Assembly: GCA_023439605.1 (NCBI GenBank)
Contig: JAEXNS010000083.1
Location: 1 to 11,323, forward strand
Length of the DNA stretch: 11,323 nt
From: Bacillota bacterium
GTDB taxonomy: Bacteria; Bacillota; Clostridia; Oscillospirales; Ruminococcaceae
Reading direction: 5' to 3'
Positions 1-6,363 of this stretch are shown here, in pieces; position 1 is the first letter of the stretch, and each line of letters starts with the position of its first letter. Under the pieces are notes generated by a model. That model was given only the letters and a program-made list of their open reading frames with translations. It ran no database searches and was not told where the DNA came from. The translations under genes were made by a program, and so were the position numbers.

Positions 1-1788
1 TTATTAGATCATGTAACAAAAGAACAAAAGATATTTAGTAATTTTATAAAATTACTTTTTCTTTCCATTTGTTTCGCTTTATTTACAATAGTTCAAGTTA
101 AATTTGACGCTGTTTCAAAATTAAATTTAAATGGAGTCTTAGCACAAATGCAGGTAGTAGTGTCTGTTTTTATGGTTTTATCTGTGAAAAAATGGGGTTA
201 TATTGTTGCTGCTTTTTTGAATATTATGTTATCTTTTGTTATTTTATTCCGTTTCGTACTTAATGATATGGGGTTTGCTTTGCCAGGAGTATTTGTTCCA
301 ATATGTACAATTATAACTATATCAATAATATCAAATGTTGGCAGAAAATTGAATGATAGAATGTTTGAAATAAATAAACAAAAAGAAAAGCTTTCTCACA
401 TAAACGAGGAGTTGGCAAAAACACATAATGAGTTAGAAAAACAAAATAGACAACTTCAAGAATATAACAAAAAAATGCATGAAAATGAGGAGAAATTAAG
501 AAAACTTGCTTATTTTGATGTATTGACTGAATTGCCAAATAGAAAAATGATTATAAATAAACTAGAAACATTACTTAACTCTTATGAGTACAAATATAAA
601 AAAATTGCAGTGGTATTTATAGACCTTGATAATTTTAAAAAAGTGAATGATTCTATGGGACATCATGTGGGAGATGAATTACTTCAAGTTGTATCTTCAA
701 AATTAAAGGGGAGTTTACATCAACATGATATGTTAGGAAGATTGGGTGGTGACGAGTTTGCCGTAATTATAGAAACTCAATTTGATGGTGATGGACTTTT
801 CGAATATATTGACAATTTTAGAAAATCACTTATTGATAAGATAATAATAGGCACAAATGAAATAGACATAAGAGCAAGTTTTGGTGTCGCTGTATATCCA
901 AAAGATGGTGAAAACTCTCAAGATTTATTGAAAAGTGCAGATACAGCTATGTATAAAGCAAAAGAACTTGGCAAAAATAGTGTTCAATTCTTTGACAAAG
1001 AAATGAAAGAAGAAATTTTAAGAAAAATAAAATTTGAAAATAACTTTATTAAATCAATATATAATCAAGAGTTTTATTTTGTATATCAACCACAGTATAT
1101 AGTGGAGTCAAATAGAATAAGAGGGTTTGAACTACTTGCAAGGTGGAAAATGCAGAGTGGAGAAATAGTAGGACCAGATGTTTTTATTCCAATTGCAGAA
1201 GAAACAGGGCTAATTTTAAAATTGGGTGATTGGATATTAAATCAAGCTTGTGTAAAATTAAGGGAAATGCAAAATAAATATGATGTAGATTTAGTTATTT
1301 CAATAAATATTTCTTCAATACAATTTTTTGCTTTAAACTTTATTGAATCAGTAAAAAATGCTCTTAAAAGAAACTGTATTGAGGGTAAATATATAGAGTT
1401 TGAATTGACAGAAGAGATTTTTGCAAAACCGATTAATGAAATAGAAGTTATAATGTCGGAAATAAAAAAATTAGGAATAAAAATATGTATTGACAATTTT
1501 GGTGCAGGACGTTCTTCTTTAAAATACCTAAAATCATTACCGATAAATACAATAAAGATCGATAAATCATATGTAAAGGATATAGAAAAAGAAGAGGATA
1601 TTATAGGGGATTTGATTTCTATAATACATAAATTTAATATACTTGTTATAGCAGAAGGCGTTGAAACAACAGCACAACTTGATTATTTAAAGGAGCAGTA
1701 CTGTGATTTTATACAGGGTTTTTTACTTGGAACTCCTTTGAAAGAAGTAGAATTCAAAGAACTTATTTATAAGTTAAACAAAAAATAA
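1..1788 (+). CDS. membrane-bound GGDEF-EAL cyclic-di-GMP protein, 5' end outside the window
   Basis: The frame is open from base 1 with hydrophobic sequence before the first ATG (148), so I read this as a partial gene with 595 visible residues and not as a gene starting at 148. Visible residues about 15-110 hold roughly four membrane helices. A charged coiled coil follows (about 115-165), then a GGDEF domain (about 168-330) with intact GGDEF at 249-253. The inhibitory RxxD site is replaced by HQHD. An EAL domain (about 345-590) follows: the EAL motif reads ELL at 377-379, N436, E468, K519, E552 and Q572 are present, but the usual DD pair reads DN at 498-499. Known family role: GGDEF makes cyclic-di-GMP from GTP and EAL hydrolyses it to pGpG. 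I infer a membrane-anchored bifunctional or regulated enzyme; which activity dominates cannot be told. The stop codon lies directly beside a mobile element. Confidence 0.93.
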   Translation, partial: LLDHVTKEQKIFSNFIKLLFLSICFALFTIVQVKFDAVSKLNLNGVLAQMQVVVSVFMVLSVKKWGYIVAAFLNIMLSFVILFRFVLNDMGFALPGVFVPICTIITISIISNVGRKLNDRMFEINKQKEKLSHINEELAKTHNELEKQNRQLQEYNKKMHENEEKLRKLAYFDVLTELPNRKMIINKLETLLNSYEYKYKKIAVVFIDLDNFKKVNDSMGHHVGDELLQVVSSKLKGSLHQHDMLGRLGGDEFAVIIETQFDGDGLFEYIDNFRKSLIDKIIIGTNEIDIRASFGVAVYPKDGENSQDLLKSADTAMYKAKELGKNSVQFFDKEMKEEILRKIKFENNFIKSIYNQEFYFVYQPQYIVESNRIRGFELLARWKMQSGEIVGPDVFIPIAEETGLILKLGDWILNQACVKLREMQNKYDVDLVISINISSIQFFALNFIESVKNALKRNCIEGKYIEFELTEEIFAKPINEIEVIMSEIKKLGIKICIDNFGAGRSSLKYLKSLPINTIKIDKSYVKDIEKEEDIIGDLISIIHKFNILVIAEGVETTAQLDYLKEQYCDFIQGFLLGTPLKEVEFKELIYKLNKK

Positions 1789-1796
1789 AAAAATTC
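1789..1796. repeat. target-site duplication, left, element copy 1
   Basis: AAAAATTC here and AAAAATTT at 2111-2118 match at 7 of 8 bases and exactly abut the two ends of element copy 1. This is the expected footprint of an insertion with an 8-bp staggered cut. Confidence 0.65.
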
Positions 1797-2110
1797 GTTA
1801 CTATTCAGCCATATGTATAGGGCAGGGTAAAAAAGTTAAAGTTTTACTCAATTTTTTTCAAAAAATCGTAGGTTTCCAAAGGGCAACGCCCTTGGTCGCT
1901 TTCTGCAGAAAGCGAAACCTTTATGCTTTAAGAGCTTTTTTGCTTCTTTTTGCGATAGAAAAAGAAGCGGAGTTTGAGGCAGAGCCTCATAAATTGCCTC
2001 TGCAATTTGTTTAAGTTGACAACATTGGGAGATCAGAAATCCCAATCGACTCCGCAGAGTCGAAACCCTTGCAAAACCGTAAACTTTACCTTTAACAGCT
2101 GAATAGTAAC
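1797..2110 (+). mobile_element. MITE-like element copy 1, long form (314 bp)
   Basis: The ends are perfect 13-bp inverted repeats, GTTACTATTCAGC and GCTGAATAGTAAC. The first about 25 bases (including CCATATGTATAGGG) and the last about 85 bases match the short copies elsewhere in the window, but the middle (about 1825-2024) is replaced by about 200 bp of unrelated sequence. That middle is a run of hairpins: 1879-1893, an 18-bp perfect palindrome at 1897-1914, 1942-1968 (10-bp arms), 1976-1988 and 1991-2008 (7-bp arms). There is no transposase and no convincing gene. The element is richer in G and C than its surroundings. It sits between convergent genes, immediately after the GGDEF-EAL stop codon, and the near-perfect 8-bp flanking repeat supports insertion by transposition in trans. 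Confidence 0.85.
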
Positions 2111-2118
2111 AAAAATTT
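2111..2118. repeat. target-site duplication, right, element copy 1
   Basis: AAAAATTT, one mismatch from the left flank at 1789-1796. Its last base is also the last base of the guanine deaminase stop codon on the minus strand. Confidence 0.65.
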
Positions 2119-2573
2119 TAATACAAGGACTTATTATCCATACTTGTGTAGTTTTTAAATAATTCTAAACATGATTCTCTATTAAATTCGTTGATATTTA
2201 ATTCCTTTTTTTGTATTTGTTCATAAAATAAATTATCTCTAAAACCTATATTTTCAGTGTCTAGTTTATTGCAACCATAGTATACCTTTTTGATTCCAGA
2301 CCAAAGTATAGCACCTAAACACATAGGACATGGTTCCGCTGTTGTATAAAGTATGCAATCAGATAAGTCTATGGTACTTAAGAATTTACAGGCATCTCTA
2401 ATAGCTACAATTTCACCATGCTGGGTTGGATCGGTTTCTTTTATAACACAATTATGGCCACGGCCTACTATTCTGTTGTTTTTTACAATAACAGAACCAA
2501 ATGGTCCTCCATGATTTGATGTAATTCCTAGATAAGCTTCTTTTATAGCAGCTTTCATAAAAAGGTTGTGCAT
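2118..2573 (-). CDS. guaD: guanine deaminase-like cytidine-deaminase-fold enzyme
   Basis: A 151-residue soluble protein of the zinc-dependent CDA/TadA fold. H52 and E54 (HGE, where the family usually has HAE) with C82 and C85 in PCPMC form the zinc site and the catalytic glutamate. The motifs GGPFGSVIV, DPTQHGE and EPCPMCLGAI, and above all the C-terminal IGFRDNLFYEQI block, resemble Bacillus subtilis GuaD more than tRNA-specific TadA. That family converts guanine to xanthine and ammonia in purine salvage. The ATG at 2573 has a good SD (AAAGGAG, 2583-2589) nine bases upstream. It is a monocistronic gene divergent from the HD-GYP sensor gene. The A-to-G change in HAE and the lack of a biochemical test leave other nucleobase substrates possible. 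Confidence 0.85.
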   Translation of the reverse strand: MHNLFMKAAIKEAYLGITSNHGGPFGSVIVKNNRIVGRGHNCVIKETDPTQHGEIVAIRDACKFLSTIDLSDCILYTTAEPCPMCLGAILWSGIKKVYYGCNKLDTENIGFRDNLFYEQIQKKELNINEFNRESCLELFKNYTSMDNKSLY

Positions 2574-2610
2574 ACGTTAAAACTCCTTTAAAAAAATTAT
2601 AGATAAACCG

Positions 2611-2639
2611 ATTATACATTATATAGACAAAAATATTAA
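2611..2639 (-). promoter_or_regulatory. putative promoter for the guanine deaminase gene
   Basis: On the minus strand TATAAT (2611-2616) lies 17 bp from a weak -35 box TTAATA (2634-2639). A second overlapping TATAAT is at 2618-2623. The -35 match is poor, so the exact promoter is uncertain. Confidence 0.35.
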
Positions 2640-2643
2640 ATTT
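2636..2643. repeat. target-site duplication, left, element copy 2
   Basis: TTAAATTT here and TTAAATGT at 2776-2783 match at 7 of 8 bases and abut the ends of element copy 2. Confidence 0.6.
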
Positions 2644-2775
2644 GCTACTATTCAGCCATATGTATAGGACTGAAATATTTTACCGAAGGTACAGGGAGAT
2701 CAGAAAGCTCGGTCGACTCCGCAGAGTCGAAACTCCTGTCAAATCGCAAATTTTATCTTTTGGCTGAATAGTGAC
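2644..2775 (+). mobile_element. MITE-like element copy 2 (132 bp)
   Basis: The left end GCTACTATTCAGCCA and the right end TGGCTGAATAGTGAC are inverted repeats with two mismatches. The interior follows the family pattern: CATATGTATAGG near the left end, a TTTTACCGAAGGT block, and the invariant hairpin at 2714-2729. This copy has diverged more than copies 3 and 4, including loss of pairing in the neighbouring hairpin, so it may be older. It lies between the divergent guanine deaminase and HD-GYP genes and could affect either promoter. Confidence 0.85.
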
Positions 2776-2783
2776 TTAAATGT
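2776..2783. repeat. target-site duplication, right, element copy 2
   Basis: TTAAATGT, one mismatch from the left flank at 2636-2643. Confidence 0.6.
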
Positions 2784-2832
2784 TAGTTTTAGTGTAACAT
2801 ATAAAAAAACAAAAATCAAATAAATATTAAAG

Positions 2833-2840
2833 AAGGTGAG
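2833..2840 (+). promoter_or_regulatory. ribosome binding site that decides the HD-GYP gene start
   Basis: AAGGTGAG lies about five bases before the GTG at 2845. An upstream in-frame GTG at 2836 overlaps this SD and so could not be served by it. The start at 2845 is preferred. Confidence 0.65.
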
Positions 2841-2844
2841 TTTT

Positions 2845-5277
2845 GTGAAATTAAAATATAAAATATTTTCTATGTCAGTTTTATCTGTTTTGATATTGAT
2901 CATTTTTACATTTGCAATTTTTAAACTCACTATATTTGAACATATAAAAGAATATAATATAAAACTAGTAGAAAATAATTACGAAAAAATAGATGTTTTA
3001 ATGGGTTACGAAAAAACAAATCTTAAAACATCACTTTCAAATAACGGTTCATTTTATAACCCTGATTTAAAATTTGATAAATCCACAACTGAAATGATAA
3101 ATTTCAACAATGAAATCTTAAAATACAATCAAATTAATATGTTGATAATATTAGATGATAAAGGAGAAATTTTTGATTATATAGATATTAATCTTACAAA
3201 AAAACAGTTGGAAAGTATTTTTGTAAATTTTAAGGAAAATGATAATTATTATAGTGAAAATTACGAAAATTTCCAAATTATTTCAGGGTTAACATTGATT
3301 GATGATAACTTATATATGGTAGGTGTTTTACCTTTAAACAAAAATTACTCAGAATTAAAAACTGAAAATAGATATGCAGTTTTATTTTTAAAACTTTTAA
3401 ATAATGAAACTATTGAAAAAATGGAGTCTATTTTAGATGGTAAAATAGTTGTTGAAACTGCAAAAGATGATAGTAGAAGTATTTCTATAGAAAAAAACGA
3501 CCTTTCAACAATATATTCAAGTAAAAATTATTTAGACATAAAAGGTGAGCTTAGTATAAGTATTAAGTTGTATATAGAAAACGAGGAAACTGCACATTTC
3601 GATGAGGAAGTAAATGTTTTTATAGTTAATTTTATGGTTTTGATTTTTATTATTTTAGTTATTGATTATTTTATTTTAAAGTCTATTATTTTTAAGAGAA
3701 TGGATAAAATAAATAAATTTATTGATGAAGTTACTTTAAAGAAAAATTCAGAACTGCAAATAAATATAAATGGAAATGACGAAATAAATTTACTGGCAAA
3801 TTCATTAAACAATATGCTTTATGAAATTACTCAAAAAAACAAAGAACTTAAGGAAACAGAAGAAAGATATAATCTTATGATAGAGGCTACAAGTGATGGA
3901 TATCTCGATATTAACATCGAAAATGGTGAGATATATTTAAGTCAAGAATGTATAAGAATGCTTGAATATCAAGGACATCAAAGCGATATGTATCATTACA
4001 TGCTCAGTATAATACATAAAGACTACAAAGAATTAATTCACATGAAATTTATGGAAATAATAAATGGCAAAATAGATTACTTTGAAGAGGAATACAAAGT
4101 TGTTTTAAAAAATGAAACAAAATGGATTTTGCATAAGTGTAAGATTATATTGAAAGATTCTGAAAACAGGGCATTAAGATTTGTAAATGTTTTGTCAGAT
4201 ATCACTTTAAGAAAGAAAAACGAAGAAAAACTCATATTTTTACGTTATTCAGATTCATTAACTGGATTAAAAAATAGGGTTGCTATGGAAAATATTTTTG
4301 AAAATGTTGATTTAACCACGCAAAATGAATACTCATATCATATAGTGGTTTGTGATATAAATGGTTTAAAATTAACAAATAATGCTTTTGGTTATAAAGA
4401 GGGCGATAAATTAATAAAAAACATCACTAGAATTATTGTATCAAACTGTGAAACGGATGACATAGTTTCAAGATGGGCTGGAGATGAATTTGTAATACTT
4501 ATTAAAAATAAGGCTAGTGTATATGTGACAAAATTAATGAAAAAGATTAATAATGATATCAATAATATAACTGATTATCATTTTAAAATTTCTTTAGCTA
4601 TAGGTAAAGCTTCACTACAAATTGATAAGGTTAAAGATTTAAATTCACTTATGAATTTGGCGGAAAAAAGGATGGTTAGAAATAAACTGATAGATAGTCA
4701 AAGTTCTAGAAGTGAAGCTATTAACTCTTTAGTAAGTACTCTTCATGAAAAAAGCAGTGAAACAGAAGAACATACAAAAAGAATTAAACAATTAAGTACT
4801 TTAATTGGTGAAAAACTGGGTTTACCTCATGAAAAAATTGATGAACTTAAATTATTATCTTTACTTCATGATATAGGAAAAATAGGAATACCAGAAACTA
4901 TTTTAGAAAAGCCAGGTAAGCTTACAGAAGAAGAATGGACTATAATGAAGACACATACAGAAATAGGCTATAGGATTGCAAAGTCAAGTGAGGCTTTAGA
5001 GCATATAGCAGATGAAATACTTTCACACCATGAAAAGTATGATGGAACAGGATATCCAAATGGATTGAAAGAAGACAAGATACCATATTTGTCAAGGATA
5101 ATAAATGTTGTTGATTCTTTTGACGTAATGACACATCCAAGGGTTTATAAAGAAGCAAGAAGCTTAGAATACGCTATTTCAGAACTTAAAAGGTGTTCTG
5201 GAACCCAATTTGATCCTAAAATCGTAGAAGCTTTTTTGGAAATTATTGAAAATTCAGATATGACAGAATATTTATAA
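2845..5277 (+). CDS. transmembrane sensor HAMP-PAS-GGDEF(AGDEF)-HD-GYP protein
   Basis: An 810-residue protein from GTG 2845. Membrane helices at about 7-27 and 257-279 enclose an extracellular sensor domain of about 230 residues that I do not recognise. A HAMP-like linker (about 280-335), a PAS domain (about 337-457), a GGDEF-type domain (about 467-617) and a C-terminal HD-GYP domain (about 625-805) follow. The HD-GYP part looks complete: H675-D676 in HDIGK, HHE at 728-730, and DGTGYP ending at 738. This family hydrolyses cyclic-di-GMP to pGpG or GMP. The GGDEF part reads AGDEF (545-549), has NNAFGY where NDxxGH is usual, and lacks the RxxD inhibitory site, so it may bind GTP for regulation and not make cyclic-di-GMP. 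I infer a signal-controlled phosphodiesterase. Single gene with its own terminator. Confidence 0.93.
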   Translation: MKLKYKIFSMSVLSVLILIIFTFAIFKLTIFEHIKEYNIKLVENNYEKIDVLMGYEKTNLKTSLSNNGSFYNPDLKFDKSTTEMINFNNEILKYNQINMLIILDDKGEIFDYIDINLTKKQLESIFVNFKENDNYYSENYENFQIISGLTLIDDNLYMVGVLPLNKNYSELKTENRYAVLFLKLLNNETIEKMESILDGKIVVETAKDDSRSISIEKNDLSTIYSSKNYLDIKGELSISIKLYIENEETAHFDEEVNVFIVNFMVLIFIILVIDYFILKSIIFKRMDKINKFIDEVTLKKNSELQININGNDEINLLANSLNNMLYEITQKNKELKETEERYNLMIEATSDGYLDINIENGEIYLSQECIRMLEYQGHQSDMYHYMLSIIHKDYKELIHMKFMEIINGKIDYFEEEYKVVLKNETKWILHKCKIILKDSENRALRFVNVLSDITLRKKNEEKLIFLRYSDSLTGLKNRVAMENIFENVDLTTQNEYSYHIVVCDINGLKLTNNAFGYKEGDKLIKNITRIIVSNCETDDIVSRWAGDEFVILIKNKASVYVTKLMKKINNDINNITDYHFKISLAIGKASLQIDKVKDLNSLMNLAEKRMVRNKLIDSQSSRSEAINSLVSTLHEKSSETEEHTKRIKQLSTLIGEKLGLPHEKIDELKLLSLLHDIGKIGIPETILEKPGKLTEEEWTIMKTHTEIGYRIAKSSEALEHIADEILSHHEKYDGTGYPNGLKEDKIPYLSRIINVVDSFDVMTHPRVYKEARSLEYAISELKRCSGTQFDPKIVEAFLEIIENSDMTEYL

Positions 5278-5308
5278 AAAAGTGGCTGCATTATTGCAGC
5301 CACTTTTT
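5278..5308 (+). terminator. rho-independent terminator of the HD-GYP gene
   Basis: A perfect 10-bp stem (AGTGGCTGCA, 5281-5290, with TGCAGCCACT, 5295-5304) with a TTAT loop, preceded by A bases and followed by a T run. It begins one base after the stop codon. Confidence 0.93.
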
Positions 5309-5393
5309 ATATAATAATATGAAATAGGATTGTTGAAATAATTTCAAACCTTTATGTTCATGTTTTATAGCTTTTGAAGCCTAGATTTTAAAA

Positions 5394-5401
5394 AAAATCT
5401 A
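5394..5401. repeat. target-site duplication, left, composite element (copies 3 and 4)
   Basis: AAAATCTA abuts the left end of copy 3 and is repeated exactly at 5711-5718, abutting the right end of copy 4. Neither copy has a matching inner flank. Confidence 0.75.
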
Positions 5402-5535
5402 GTTACTATTCATCCATATGTATAGGGTAGAGATATTTTACCGAAGGTCCAGGGCGACCGGAAAGCCTGGTCGACTCCGCAGAGTCGAAACCCTTGCAAA
5501 ACCGTAAACTTTACTTTTAATGGCTGAATAGTGAC
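5402..5535 (+). mobile_element. MITE-like element copy 3 (134 bp), left half of a composite
   Basis: Ends GTTACTATTCATCCA and TGGCTGAATAGTGAC. The interior has the family features: CATATGTATAGGG, TTTTACCGAAGGTCC, a CCAGG/CCTGG hairpin, and the invariant hairpin at 5472-5487. The interior is almost identical to copy 4, including the shared CATCC variant of the left end, so the two arose from one another recently. Confidence 0.88.
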
Positions 5536-5577
5536 CTTTTTATAGATATTTTTAAGTTAAAGAAAATTAATTTAAAA
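5536..5577. other. AT-rich spacer between tandem element copies
   Basis: Forty-two bases, nearly all A and T, separate copies 3 and 4. It is not flanked by a direct repeat and has no visible coding content. It is probably host sequence carried along when the composite moved or formed. Confidence 0.5.
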
Positions 5578-5710
5578 CACTGTATTCATCCATATGTATA
5601 GGGTAGAGATATTTTACCGAAGGTCCAGGGCGACCGGAAAGCCTGGTCGACTCCGCAGAGTCGAAACCCTGTAAAACCGTAACCTTTACCTTAAGAGGCT
5701 AAATAGCAAC
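5578..5710 (+). mobile_element. MITE-like element copy 4 (133 bp), right half of a composite
   Basis: The interior is nearly identical to copy 3, with the invariant hairpin at 5648-5663. Its terminal repeats have decayed: the left end reads CACTGTATTCATCCA and the right end GGCTAAATAGCAAC. The outer right flank (5711-5718) repeats the left flank of copy 3, which suggests the two copies were inserted as one unit. Confidence 0.85.
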
Positions 5711-5718
5711 AAAATCTA
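5711..5718. repeat. target-site duplication, right, composite element
   Basis: AAAATCTA, an exact 8-bp match to 5394-5401 across the 309-bp composite. Confidence 0.75.
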
Positions 5719-5768
5719 ATCAATTTTTAAAGGTTTTATCAATTTTTTAAATTTATTTCAGTATTATT

Positions 5769-6347
5769 TCATAATAAATTATTTTTTAAAATATTTTTGC
5801 TGGTTTCTAAATCTGAATCAGTGTTTATTTTAATCATTATATCTAAATATTTTTCAAGATTTTCTTCTGAAAAATCTTTTTCATCTGCAAGATATCTTCT
5901 ACAAACCTCAGAAAAGTTTGGTGATTTTTGTTGACTTTCTCTATGGATACACCTTTCAAGTCTTTTCTTATCATCTATTTCAAGATAAACTAACTTAATA
6001 TTTTCTTTTCCATACCATTTTATAATTTTATCTAAAGCCTCTAGAGTTGTTATGAGAATGTAGTTTTCTTGAAAATTGGGATTGAAATCAACAGTGAAAT
6101 AACTCCATTTTCCATGAACTGTTTCATAGGTTCTTTTTTCTATAATTTTATTTTGATTTTCTAAACTTATCAACTTATCTTCGTTTACAAAATAATATTG
6201 AATTCCATCTGTTTCGTTTTTCCTTTTTGGTCTTGTGGTGTATGTAATAACAGGAATTATATCAATAGCAATGTCGTTTAAAATACTATCAAGGAGAGTA
6301 TCTTTACCAGTGCCACTTTTTCCTGTTATGCAATATATTTTCCCCAA
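5769..6347 (-). CDS. guanylate-kinase-like P-loop nucleotide kinase
   Basis: A 192-residue soluble protein. The P-loop GKSGTGKDT is near residues 10-17, and a TTRPKRKNETDG block near 37-48 followed by YYFV matches the GMP-binding region of guanylate kinases (usual pattern TTRxxRxxExxGxxYxF). A lid-like stretch with RES and RRYLADE (about 136-156) follows. The segment where Gmk proteins have an AEVxGNYYGT-like motif here reads YETVHGKW, so it is a divergent member and may not be the housekeeping Gmk; the substrate is inferred only. I chose TTG 6347, because TGGAG (6356-6360) sits eight bases upstream. A GTG at 6356 would add three residues but overlaps that SD. It lies about 16 bases after the SGNH gene, so it is probably the second gene of that operon. 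Confidence 0.85.
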   Translation of the reverse strand: MGKIYCITGKSGTGKDTLLDSILNDIAIDIIPVITYTTRPKRKNETDGIQYYFVNEDKLISLENQNKIIEKRTYETVHGKWSYFTVDFNPNFQENYILITTLEALDKIIKWYGKENIKLVYLEIDDKKRLERCIHRESQQKSPNFSEVCRRYLADEKDFSEENLEKYLDIMIKINTDSDLETSKNILKNNLL

Positions 6348-6355
6348 ATTTAACA

Positions 6356-6360
6356 CTCCA
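6356..6360 (-). promoter_or_regulatory. ribosome binding site that decides the kinase start
   Basis: TGGAG on the minus strand, eight bases before TTG 6347. It overlaps the alternative GTG at 6356, which would then have no usable SD. Confidence 0.55.
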
Positions 6361-6363
6361 TAA

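Noticed and set aside
148..1788. GGDEF-EAL gene starting at ATG 148
   Set aside because: The frame is open to base 1 and codes for a membrane helix upstream, and the ATG has only a weak, distant ribosome binding site.
1848..2045. 65-residue open frame on the minus strand inside element copy 1
   Set aside because: It lies wholly in the hairpin-rich interior, has no recognisable domain, and its sequence is dictated by inverted repeats. Treated as a by-product of the repeat.
2760..2800. Element copy 2 right end as a -35 box for the HD-GYP gene
   Set aside because: GTGACT with TAACAT 18 bp downstream match the consensus at only four of six bases each, which is too weak to call.
5402..5710. Cyclic-di-GMP riboswitch in the repeated hairpins
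   Set aside because: The conserved riboswitch core sequences are absent, the copies lie at gene ends or far from starts, and the ends and duplications mark mobile elements.
5402..5710. CRISPR-like array
   Set aside because: Only two about 133-bp repeats with one AT-rich spacer; the unit is far too long and has inverted terminal repeats.
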